Shown here: positions 8,155 to 16,097 of the stretch, piece after piece
Layout: each line of letters begins with the position of its first letter
Numbering within the stretch: position 1 is the first letter of the stretch
DNA from: Phycisphaerales bacterium
GTDB lineage: Bacteria > Planctomycetota > Phycisphaerae > Tepidisphaerales > Tepidisphaeraceae
NCBI GenBank assembly: GCA_020847545.1
Contig: JADLBV010000064.1
Coordinates: forward strand, 1 to 39,239
Direction: 5' to 3'
Length of the DNA stretch: 39,239 bases
The notes under the pieces: model-generated
What the model saw: only the letters and a program-made list of their open reading frames with translations
Told to the model about the DNA's origin: nothing
Database searches by the model: none
Translations under genes and position numbers: made by a program

Positions 8155-9666
8155 TCAAAATCGGTAATAGATGAATTCACTCACTCGCGATAGTTGGGTA
8201 AAAGCGGCCAACGACATCGCCGCGATCACCGCCGCCCAAATAGGCGTTGGGCGCCAGACAAAGGCACCCGGCCGTCTGATCCTGGCTACGGATGGACTGA
8301 ATCGACGCAGGTATTCCAATGCGGGCTTGTAATGACTCATCAACTCCTGGGTATTGGGCAGCAAAAAGACCGCCGCCAGCAACCCCCCCACCCACAGCAG
8401 TCTATTGTTCTCCTCAAAAACCATTGGCCCGGCCAGTGAGGTGACATCGGCCATCCCCAACAGGACGATTTTGGCCGCGTGAAATGTATCCGCCCGAAAA
8501 AAGACCCACGCCCCCACCACCGCCACAAATGTCAACGCGCCCGCTCCCAGTCGAAAGATCGAAAATCCAACCTTAACCCCGGTCGACCGATCCGGCCCGG
8601 CGCCGCGCAAATGTCGCCATGCATGATTGACCACCAGATACAGGCCATGAAGAAATCCCCACGCGATGAATGTCCACGCCGCCCCATGCCACAGGCCGCC
8701 CAACAGCATCGTGACCATGAGATTGATATACCGGCGGAATTTTCCTTTGCGGTTTCCCCCCAGCGGGATGTAAAGGTAGTCGCGTAAAAAACGGGAGAGG
8801 GTGATGTGCCAACGTCGCCAGAATTCGATGATGTTGAGGGATTTATAAGGTGAATCAAAATTCAACGGCAGCCAGATGCCAAAGAGCCTCGCGATGCCGA
8901 TGGCCATGTCGGAATAGGCGGAAAAATCGAAGTAAATCTGTAGCGTATAGGCCAGCGCCCCCAGCCAGGCATCGGCAAACCCAACCGATTGCCCCGCGGC
9001 CGCCGCCCCAAAGACGGCCGAGGCGTGCGGTGCGATGGCATCCGCCAGTGCCACTTTCTTAAACAACCCGATCAGAAAAATCGTCCCCCCCACCGCAATG
9101 TCGCGGAGAAAGACACGATGCCACCGACGGGTTGCAAATTGAGGAACCAGTTCGGCGTGGTGAACAATCGGACCGGCGATCAGTTGCGGGAAAAACATGA
9201 CAAACAGGCCAAAATCCAGCAGGTTGTATGCCTCGGCCTTGCCGCGATAACAATCAACCAGATAGGCGATCTTCTGAAACGTGAAAAACGAAATCCCCAA
9301 CGGCAGAACAATATCGAGCATCCCCCAGTGCGAACCGGCCAATTCGTTAAAACTTTGCAGGAAAAAATTGGTGTACTTGAAATAGACCAGCAACCCCAGA
9401 TTAAATACCAGCCCACAAACCAGAATCGTGCGACGAAGGACCGGATTGACCCGCGTCACCAGCAGCCAGCCGGCCGCGAAATTGACCAGTATCGCCCCCG
9501 CCAAGAGCGGCACAAAGCGCAACTCGCGCCAGCCGTAATAAAAAAACGAACAAAAAACCAGCCAAGCGATCTGCCCCCGCCGCCAATTCAGCCGGCCAAG
9601 CAATAAATATCCCACCACCGACAGCGGCAGAAAGATGAAAATGAATTCGCGAGAGTTAAAGAGCAT
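8155..9666 (-). CDS. MBOAT-family membrane O-acyltransferase (AlgI-like)
   Basis: The protein begins MLFNSREFIFIFLPL, the characteristic start of AlgI-like proteins; for that reason I use the ATG at 9666 and not the in-frame one at 9690. The roughly 503 residues contain about ten membrane segments. The MBOAT core includes FFPQLIAGPIVH, FWRRWHITLSRFLRDYLYIP, GGNRKGKFRRYINLM and GGLWHGAAWTF, with the near-invariant active-site histidine in LWHG. The enzyme passes acyl (usually acetyl) groups from the cytoplasm through the membrane. The downstream SGNH-like gene is translationally close (three-base gap). A bacterial exopolysaccharide or cell-wall polymer is the likely target. The family call is firm; the substrate is not visible. 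Confidence 0.93.
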   Translation of the reverse strand: MLFNSREFIFIFLPLSVVGYLLLGRLNWRRGQIAWLVFCSFFYYGWRELRFVPLLAGAILVNFAAGWLLVTRVNPVLRRTILVCGLVFNLGLLVYFKYTNFFLQSFNELAGSHWGMLDIVLPLGISFFTFQKIAYLVDCYRGKAEAYNLLDFGLFVMFFPQLIAGPIVHHAELVPQFATRRWHRVFLRDIAVGGTIFLIGLFKKVALADAIAPHASAVFGAAAAGQSVGFADAWLGALAYTLQIYFDFSAYSDMAIGIARLFGIWLPLNFDSPYKSLNIIEFWRRWHITLSRFLRDYLYIPLGGNRKGKFRRYINLMVTMLLGGLWHGAAWTFIAWGFLHGLYLVVNHAWRHLRGAGPDRSTGVKVGFSIFRLGAGALTFVAVVGAWVFFRADTFHAAKIVLLGMADVTSLAGPMVFEENNRLLWVGGLLAAVFLLPNTQELMSHYKPALEYLRRFSPSVARIRRPGAFVWRPTPIWAAVIAAMSLAAFTQLSRVSEFIYYRF

Positions 9667-9806
9667 GATGCCCCAACCGCCACAGATCATCAGAAACAGG
9701 CGTTCGCGGGCATCTTATATAAAGGAGGATTCGGTGCAATTCGCGGTTTGAGTCACATCCTCAGACTAAAAGCCAAGTATGATTCTCGAAACTCTCTGCG
9801 CATTTA

Positions 9807-9904
9807 CTCCCTCCTCCGGTAATCCGGGGGAGGGTTGGGGTGGGGGCTCTTTGCCTCGTAAATAAACCCCCTCCCTGCCCTCCCCCGGATTACCGGGGGA
9901 GGAG
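9807..9904. repeat. Imperfect inverted repeat (hairpin-forming intergenic element)
   Basis: The left arm (9807-9846, containing CCGGTAATCCGGGGGAGGG) and the right arm (9866-9904, containing CCCTCCCCCGGATTACCGG) are near-perfect complements separated by about 20 bases. It lies between the 5' ends/upstream region of the MBOAT gene and the 3' end of the receiver-domain gene. The outer arms include GGGGTGGGGG and CCCCCTCCC tracts. It has the look of a dispersed REP- or MITE-like element, but only one copy is in this window. It could also act as a transcription barrier. Confidence 0.7.
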
Positions 9905-9963
9905 ATAACTGCTCGTTTCATAAAATTGTTGTTCGAGAGATATGGGCTTCAAGTTCCTTGAGT

Positions 9964-10389
9964 TTAATGCGGTTTCATTCGTTGCTCATCCAGCACCTTC
10001 AGCAACTGCGCAAAATTGATGGGTTTGCGGACATACAATAAATCCTGCTGATCATGGCGAAGAAGATCAATCCGTTCACGGCTGGTGGCGGTCACCAATA
10101 CGGGTGTGATATGAGGGGCGAGCCGCCGCAGCCATTGAATGAATTCCAACCCGTTCATGCCGGGCAGGTCCAGGTCGATCAACGCCAAGACGGGGCGTTG
10201 TCCTGTCGTCAAAAGCGCCAACGCCTCTTCGGCCGACGCGGCCGGCAACGCGCGATAGCCACTCCCGCCCAGCAATGCAACCAACGCACGTCGAGAGACC
10301 GGCTCATCTTCAACCACCAATACGGGTGTCCCTGTCGGCAAACGATGAGGATCATGGGTGATGGACAACATTGGAACCAACCGCATCAT
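9964..10389 (-). CDS. Stand-alone response-regulator receiver domain (CheY-like)
   Basis: The 141-residue protein is a single receiver domain. Its features are VLVVEDEP (acidic pair near residue 27), the phospho-acceptor Asp in ALIDLDLPGMNG, the Thr/Ser switch position in PVLVTATS, and Lys-Pro in YVRKPINF. Length and motifs match CheY-type receivers with no output domain, preceded by about 20 extra N-terminal residues. No histidine kinase is in the window, so its partner and target are unknown. It is transcribed leftward, divergent from rnd. The start is uncertain because ATGs at 10389 and 10386 are both possible and neither has a strong ribosome-binding site. Confidence 0.9.
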   Translation of the reverse strand: MMRLVPMLSITHDPHRLPTGTPVLVVEDEPVSRRALVALLGGSGYRALPAASAEEALALLTTGQRPVLALIDLDLPGMNGLEFIQWLRRLAPHITPVLVTATSRERIDLLRHDQQDLLYVRKPINFAQLLKVLDEQRMKPH

Positions 10390-10574
10390 TCAATTGCCTG
10401 CAAACACAATGCCAAAATGTTACAACTCGTCAAAATAAACACCGGATCAGCCATTGATGAGCCGGAAGGTGAATTCAAGTAAGATATGCGGTTTATCACC
10501 TGACGACCAACCGGACAGGTTGTACCGGCAAGCCGTCATCATTGTCGTACTCCAGAATGAGGAAATAAGGTTGT

Positions 10575-11882
10575 ATGTCTGACTCAAAAAAATCATCCGG
10601 CATGTCGTGGCGTTCGCGGCATCGCAACGCGGCCCATCAACAGGCGCATTCATTGCCGGTCGATCTGCCGGCGTCGGTCTCCAATGATCCACTGGTGCCG
10701 GCCGGTCCAGCGCAACTGATCGACACACCCTCCGCATTGGCCGAGTTGATCGACCACCTGTCCGGCGTCGATTCCTTTGGATACGACAGTGAATTCATCG
10801 GCGAATTGACCTACATCCCCAAGTTGTGCCTGATCCAGGTCTCATCCGCCCAGCGGGTGGCTTTGATCGACCCGTTGGCCGGGTTGGATTTGTCCCCTTT
10901 CTGGCAACTGTTGTGCGATGAAAAGGTCGAAAAGATCGTCCACGCCGGCCAGCAAGACCTTGAACCGGTCATCCGACTGCACCAAGGCCGACCCGCAAAT
11001 GTGTTCGACACGCAAATCGCGGCCGGTTTCGTCGGCATCGGTTATCCGGTCGCCTTGTCCAAATTGGTGAAGGAACTGATCAGCGTCAAACTGGGTAAAG
11101 GGTTGACCTTCAGCCATTGGGACCAGCGGCCACTGTCGGCATCGCAACTGCATTACGCGGCCGAGGATGTGCGGTACCTTCCGGCGTTGCATCGGGAATT
11201 AAACAACAAACTACAAACCAACGGCCACGCCGACTGGGCCAGGCAGGAATGCGATGCCATGGCCCAGGTTCGCCTCTACCAGTTCGACCCCCAAGCCCAA
11301 TTGGGCCGACTGCGCGGGACAACTTCATTGTCGGCACAGGGGCTGGCGATCGCACGGGAACTGCTCCTCTGGCGTGATGCGGCCGCCAAATGCCACGATG
11401 TGCCACCCCGATCGCTCGTGCGCGATGAGGTGCTGGTTGACATGGCCCGCACCCCGATCAAATCGGTGGAAAAACTCAACCGCGTACGCGGCCTGCCCAA
11501 ACCAGTGGAGGCGGCCCACGGCATGGCGATTGTCGAGGCGATCAACCGCGCCTGCGCACTACCCCCCGACCAGATGCCGACTGTCAAACAACACGAGGAA
11601 GGACCGGTCGAGAAATTCCGTGCTGATGGGCTATGGGCGCTGGTGCAATGCCTGTCGGCCGGCCTTGGGATCGATCCCTCGCTGGTCAGCAGCCGCCAGG
11701 AGACCGGTGAGTTGTATCGCGCGCTGACCAACGGCAACGCCCAAACCCCCGACCTCCGCCTGTTGCAAACCTGGCGACATTCGGCCGTCGGCCAGACTGT
11801 GATAAACATGGTCCTACAGGAGCTGCGAGCGGAATTTTATTTCGATAAACAGGGATTACACAGCCACACCCCTACAAAATAA
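10575..11882 (+). CDS. rnd: Ribonuclease D (DEDDy 3'-5' exonuclease with HRDC domain)
   Basis: The 435-residue protein has an N-terminal extension of about 45 residues and then the RNase D exonuclease fold. Exo I is GYDSEF (Asp71, Glu73), Exo II is KIVHAGQQDLEPV, and Exo III is HYAAEDVRYL with the tyrosine of the DEDDy class. The motif TYIPKLCLIQV is typical of RNase D. A helical HRDC-type region follows (about 245-330, RELLLWRDAAA ... RDEVLVDMA) and a less conserved C-terminal helical part. The enzyme trims 3' ends of tRNA precursors and other small RNAs in the cytoplasm. It is followed after 118 bases by murE, so the genes may be partly co-transcribed. Confidence 0.92.
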   Translation: MSDSKKSSGMSWRSRHRNAAHQQAHSLPVDLPASVSNDPLVPAGPAQLIDTPSALAELIDHLSGVDSFGYDSEFIGELTYIPKLCLIQVSSAQRVALIDPLAGLDLSPFWQLLCDEKVEKIVHAGQQDLEPVIRLHQGRPANVFDTQIAAGFVGIGYPVALSKLVKELISVKLGKGLTFSHWDQRPLSASQLHYAAEDVRYLPALHRELNNKLQTNGHADWARQECDAMAQVRLYQFDPQAQLGRLRGTTSLSAQGLAIARELLLWRDAAAKCHDVPPRSLVRDEVLVDMARTPIKSVEKLNRVRGLPKPVEAAHGMAIVEAINRACALPPDQMPTVKQHEEGPVEKFRADGLWALVQCLSAGLGIDPSLVSSRQETGELYRALTNGNAQTPDLRLLQTWRHSAVGQTVINMVLQELRAEFYFDKQGLHSHTPTK

Positions 11883-12000
11883 TGTTCCTGAAAACACAGG
11901 GTATCTTCGCATTGTATCGCCCCCCCGCGCGTGATATCTTTATTCCGGCGATTGGCCAGGAGGGCCATGCCTCCATTGCCTCACCGGGAAAGGATTCCCA

Positions 12001-13476
12001 ATGCTTCTACACCAACTCCTGCGGCAACTTGATTACAACGAATCCTTCGCTTCCGTCCCCAATATCCCCATCACCGCGATTGTTGACGATTCTCGCCGGG
12101 TGATCCCCGGTTCGCTGTTTATCGCCCGTCCCGGCACAAAGACTGATGGGACGAAATTCGTCGCCGATGCGGCCGCTCGTGGCGCGGCCGTGGTTTTGAC
12201 CCAAAGCCACATCGACAGTTGTAGTCTGCCGCAAGTTTTAATAAAAAATACCGCCTTGGCCGTCCCGTTGCTCGCCCATGCGTTTTGCGATCATCCCACC
12301 CGGCAGGTCAAGGTCATTGGCGTCACCGGAACCAATGGCAAAACCACCACGACCTATCTCATCCGCCACCTGCTGGCCAAGATCGGACGGCATTGCGGAC
12401 TGATCGGCACGGTCCAGATCGACGATGGTCAAAAAACCACCGAAGCCGCCATGACCACCCCCGGCGCCATCGAACTGGCTCAATTATTGGCCACCATGCG
12501 GGACAATGGCTGTCAGACCTGCGCCATGGAGGTCTCCAGCCATGCGTTGCATCAACAGCGCACCGCAGGCATCGGGTTCGCGGCGGCCGCCTTCACCAAC
12601 CTGACGGGCGACCATCTGGATTATCACAAGACCATGGACGCCTACGCGGATGCCAAGGCGATGCTGTTTGAAGGATTGGACGACCAGGCGGTAGCGGTGG
12701 TCAACGCGGAGGATTCATTCACTCCGCGCATGATCCGCGACACCTCCGCGCGGATCATCCACTTCGGATTCACCGAAAAGGCCGATTATCAGGCCCGCGA
12801 CATCGCCGTCACGGCCCAGGGAAGCCATTTTGTGCTGGTGACACCCGATGGCCGGGCCAATGTGCAGATGCAATTGATCGGGCGACACAACATCGAAAAC
12901 GCCCTGACGGCGGCCGCGCTGGTCGGCGAAACGTTCGGATTATCGGTACATCAAATCGCCGCGGGATTGAAGGATGCGCAAGGCGCTCCCGGACGATTGC
13001 AGGCGGTGCGTTCCGGGCAGCCATTTGCCGTGCTGGTGGACTACGCCCATACGGACGATGCGTTGGAAAACGTCCTGTCGGCGCTGCGGCCATTGTCACG
13101 CGGCAAGCTGCGCATCCTGTTCGGATGCGGTGGCGACCGGGATCGGACCAAACGCCCGCGAATGGCGCGCACCGCGATGAAATTCGCCGATGTCATCTAC
13201 ATCACCAGCGACAACCCAAGGACCGAGAATCCACAGGGGATCATTGATGAAATTCTTACGGGCCTCCCTGCCGATAAATCAACGTCGGTGGTGGTTGAGC
13301 CGGATCGTCGGCGCGCCATCGAATTGGCACTGAATGATGCGCAAGAAGGCGACATCATCCTGCTGGCGGGAAAAGGTCACGAAAATTACCAGATTATCGG
13401 CACCGAAAAACGCCATTTTGATGATGTTGAGGAAGCCACCCGAATTTTGGGCCAACGATTTAACATTCAGGTGTAG
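12001..13476 (+). CDS. murE: UDP-MurNAc-L-Ala-D-Glu:meso-diaminopimelate ligase
   Basis: The 491-residue protein is a full-length Mur ligase. It has the ATP-binding loop GTNGKTTT (residues 110-117), TTPGA for substrate binding, MEVSSHAL, FTNLTGDHLDYHKTM, the lysine in DAKAMLF that is carbamylated in this family, and DNPR (404-407). DNPR selects meso-diaminopimelate over lysine, so the peptidoglycan is predicted to be of the DAP type. GGGAAAGGA (about 11988-11996) gives a ribosome-binding site. The gene is followed after 10 bases by murF, and then by mraY. It acts in the cytoplasm, adding the third amino acid to the peptide stem. Confidence 0.96.
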   Translation: MLLHQLLRQLDYNESFASVPNIPITAIVDDSRRVIPGSLFIARPGTKTDGTKFVADAAARGAAVVLTQSHIDSCSLPQVLIKNTALAVPLLAHAFCDHPTRQVKVIGVTGTNGKTTTTYLIRHLLAKIGRHCGLIGTVQIDDGQKTTEAAMTTPGAIELAQLLATMRDNGCQTCAMEVSSHALHQQRTAGIGFAAAAFTNLTGDHLDYHKTMDAYADAKAMLFEGLDDQAVAVVNAEDSFTPRMIRDTSARIIHFGFTEKADYQARDIAVTAQGSHFVLVTPDGRANVQMQLIGRHNIENALTAAALVGETFGLSVHQIAAGLKDAQGAPGRLQAVRSGQPFAVLVDYAHTDDALENVLSALRPLSRGKLRILFGCGGDRDRTKRPRMARTAMKFADVIYITSDNPRTENPQGIIDEILTGLPADKSTSVVVEPDRRRAIELALNDAQEGDIILLAGKGHENYQIIGTEKRHFDDVEEATRILGQRFNIQV

Positions 13477-13486
13477 CCGCTGAATC

Positions 13487-14905
13487 ATGAAACCCCTTTC
13501 ATTGCACCAGATTCGCAAAGCCATTGGCGGCAAGGCCTTAACGCCGATACCGGCGACGGTCCCTCCCATCGCGGCGATCTGCATCGACACGCGCCGACTG
13601 GAAAAAGGGTGCTTGTTTGTCGCGATCAAGGGTGACAAATTCGACGCCCATCGTTTTTTGCGCGATGCGGCCGGGGCGGGGGCGATCGCGGCGCTGGTGG
13701 ACCATGTGCCGGCCGAGACATTGCCCAATGTCCACCTGATCCATGTCCCCGATACGCGGGTGGCACTGGGCAAACTGGCCCGATATGTCCGCCAGCAGAT
13801 GATCAGCAAAGTCATCGCGGTCGGCGGATCGAACGGCAAAACAAGCACCAAAAATCTGATTGACGCGGCCTTGCGCGGAAAATTGCGCGGGTCGATCTCC
13901 CCCAAGAGCTTTAACAATGACATCGGCGTGCCGCTGACCATCTTCCCGGCCGACCCGTCGCAGGATTATCTGGTGCTGGAGATGGGAACCAACCACCATG
14001 GCGAGATCAAAATCCTCAGCGATATGGCGCTGCCGGACATCGCGGTCATCACCAATTGCACGGCCGAACATCTCGAAGGGCTGGACGACTTGGCGGGTGT
14101 GCGTCGGGAAGAGGCCAGCATCATCAGCGGCCTGAATAAGAAGGGATTATTGGTCGTCAACGGGGATGATGATGAACTGCTGACGCTGGTTCAGCCTTAT
14201 GCGGGCAAACGGATCACCTTTGGATTCAAACACACCAACGACCTCTTTGCCACCGAAATCCAGTGTGATGAAAAGGGGGTGAGTTTTCTATTAAACAACA
14301 ATCCGCGCCGGCGGATTTTCATCCCCATTTTGGGCAAACACACCGCCGCCAACGCGCTGGCCGCCATCGCTGTCGCCCGCCGAATGGGTCTTAACGAAGA
14401 TTCTGTCATCCAGAGCCTCGCACAGGCCAACGGCCCGGAGATGAGGCTGCAATTGCAGCACATCGGCCATCTGACTCTCCTGAACGATGCGTACAACGCC
14501 AACCCCGCATCCATGCGGGCGGCGTTGGAGACGCTCTGCTCGTTGTCTGCATCCTCCCGGCGCATCGCCGTCTTGGGCGACATGCGCGAACTGGGCCAAT
14601 CCTCCGAACGGTTTCACCGCGAGATGGGTGAATTCGTCGCCACCTGCCCGCTGGATCGGTTGCTGTGCGTCGGGCCACTCTCGACCATGATCGCCAAGGT
14701 CGCAAAGGAATCGGGCATGAAGGCGAATGCCATTTCGCACCATCCCGACGCCGCGGATGCCGCCAAGGCCCTGTCGGCGTTCGTCCGGCCCAATGACACG
14801 ATCCTGCTCAAAGGCTCCCGCGCGATACACCTGGAAGAAATCGCCGCCACGCTGGAAACCGCCTCCCAACCCGCCCGCACCACCCGCCGTCGAACCGCAT
14901 CATGA
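13487..14905 (+). CDS. murF: UDP-MurNAc-tripeptide:D-Ala-D-Ala ligase
   Basis: This 472-residue protein has MurF architecture: an N-terminal substrate domain with CIDTRRLEKGCLFVAI, the ATP loop GGSNGKTST (residues 113-121), NNDIGVPLTIF, LEMGTNHHGEI and ITNCTAEHLEG, and a C-terminal domain with LNDAYNANPASMRAAL and LGDMRELG. All are MurF hallmarks. It adds D-Ala-D-Ala to the tripeptide made after MurE, completing the cytoplasmic pentapeptide precursor. Its stop overlaps the start of mraY by four bases (ATGA), so translation is coupled. The D-Ala-D-Ala supplier, ddl, is not next to it as in some clusters but about 14 kb away at 29145. Confidence 0.96.
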   Translation: MKPLSLHQIRKAIGGKALTPIPATVPPIAAICIDTRRLEKGCLFVAIKGDKFDAHRFLRDAAGAGAIAALVDHVPAETLPNVHLIHVPDTRVALGKLARYVRQQMISKVIAVGGSNGKTSTKNLIDAALRGKLRGSISPKSFNNDIGVPLTIFPADPSQDYLVLEMGTNHHGEIKILSDMALPDIAVITNCTAEHLEGLDDLAGVRREEASIISGLNKKGLLVVNGDDDELLTLVQPYAGKRITFGFKHTNDLFATEIQCDEKGVSFLLNNNPRRRIFIPILGKHTAANALAAIAVARRMGLNEDSVIQSLAQANGPEMRLQLQHIGHLTLLNDAYNANPASMRAALETLCSLSASSRRIAVLGDMRELGQSSERFHREMGEFVATCPLDRLLCVGPLSTMIAKVAKESGMKANAISHHPDAADAAKALSAFVRPNDTILLKGSRAIHLEEIAATLETASQPARTTRRRTAS

Positions 14906-16044
14906 TCTACATTCTCGTCAATCATTACTGGGAGTGGCTGCAGGTCCACAACCTGCGGTTTTTGCGGGTCTTCATGTTCCCCTCCTTTCAGGCGACCATT
15001 TCGGTGTTGCTGAGTTTTTTCCTGTGCATCATTTTTGGCCCAAGGGTGATCGGCTGGCTGCGGAAACAGAAAATCGGCGATTTGCCGGAATTTGATCAGG
15101 CCGACATCAACAAACTCATGGAGGGCAAAAAGGGAACGCCCACGATGGGGGGCATCCTCATCATCGGCGCGATCGCCTTCACAACATTCCTGATGGCCGA
15201 CCTTCGCAACTTTTATGTCCAGATGGCGCTCTTATGCCTTTTGTGGCTGGGCGCGGTCGGGGCGACCGATGACTGGCTGAAATTAACCGCCGGCCGGCGA
15301 CAAGGATCGCGACAGGGGCTGACCACACTTGAAAAACTCCTCTTTCAAGTCGGCCTTGGTGTGGTGTTGTGCTATTTCACCTTTCAGTATCACCAGAACA
15401 TCCCCCCCGCCAACCGCTTTTATTTCCCGTTCCTGAAAAACGTCTACATCCCGCTGGGGCTGACCGGATTTGTCATCATCGGCACACTGGTGATGACCGG
15501 CTCTTCCAACGCCGTCAATTTGACCGATGGCCTGGACGGCCTGGCCTCCGGCTGCACGGCCATCGTCTCGTTCGCCTTTCTGGTGCTGGCATTGATCGTC
15601 GGCACGGATGATCTGGCCAACACGCTGCTTTTGACCTACATCCAGGCCTCCGACCAGATGGTCGTCCTGGCCGGCGCCATGACCGGGGCGTCACTTGGTT
15701 TTCTCTGGTACAACTGCAACCCCGCCAAGGTCTTCATGGGGGACACCGGCTCATTGGCACTGGGGGGCCTGCTGGGATACATCGCCATCGTCACCCGTCA
15801 GGAACTGATGCTTTTCATGGTCGGCGGCATCTTCGTCCTCGAAGCCCTCTCCGTGATCATTCAGGTAAGCTATTTCAAATACACCCGCCGCCGCTATGGC
15901 CAAGGGAGACGAATCTTCCTCATGTCCCCCCTGCACCACCATTTTCAGCGCAAAGGATGGACCGAAAACCAGGTCGTCGTCCGCTTCTGGCTCCTCACCG
16001 CCATGCTGGCGGCGATGGCGCTGGCAACCGTCAAGTTGCGATAA
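14902..16044 (+). CDS. mraY: Phospho-MurNAc-pentapeptide transferase (lipid I synthase)
   Basis: The 380-residue integral membrane protein has around ten membrane segments and the MraY signatures. These are KKGTPTMGGILI in the N-terminal third, GATDDWLK with the Asp-Asp pair, SSNAVNLTDGLDGLA, NCNPAKVFMGDTGSLALGG, and the histidine loop MSPLHHHFQRKGW. It transfers phospho-MurNAc-pentapeptide to undecaprenyl phosphate in the inner membrane. The start overlaps the end of murF. The cluster ends here: murD, ftsW and murG, which often follow, are absent and the next gene runs in the opposite direction. Confidence 0.96.
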   Translation: MIYILVNHYWEWLQVHNLRFLRVFMFPSFQATISVLLSFFLCIIFGPRVIGWLRKQKIGDLPEFDQADINKLMEGKKGTPTMGGILIIGAIAFTTFLMADLRNFYVQMALLCLLWLGAVGATDDWLKLTAGRRQGSRQGLTTLEKLLFQVGLGVVLCYFTFQYHQNIPPANRFYFPFLKNVYIPLGLTGFVIIGTLVMTGSSNAVNLTDGLDGLASGCTAIVSFAFLVLALIVGTDDLANTLLLTYIQASDQMVVLAGAMTGASLGFLWYNCNPAKVFMGDTGSLALGGLLGYIAIVTRQELMLFMVGGIFVLEALSVIIQVSYFKYTRRRYGQGRRIFLMSPLHHHFQRKGWTENQVVVRFWLLTAMLAAMALATVKLR

Positions 16045-16057
16045 GCAAACAGAGCGA

Positions 16058-16071
16058 CGGGATGAATCCCG
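16058..16071. terminator. Small hairpin between convergent genes
   Basis: CGGGA and TCCCG pair around a TGAA loop, 13 bases after the mraY stop and before the convergent stop of the GH123-like gene. There is no T tract, so it is at best a weak or factor-assisted terminator serving both directions. Confidence 0.35.
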
Positions 16072-16097
16072 CCCCAACACCTCAACACATGACAAGA

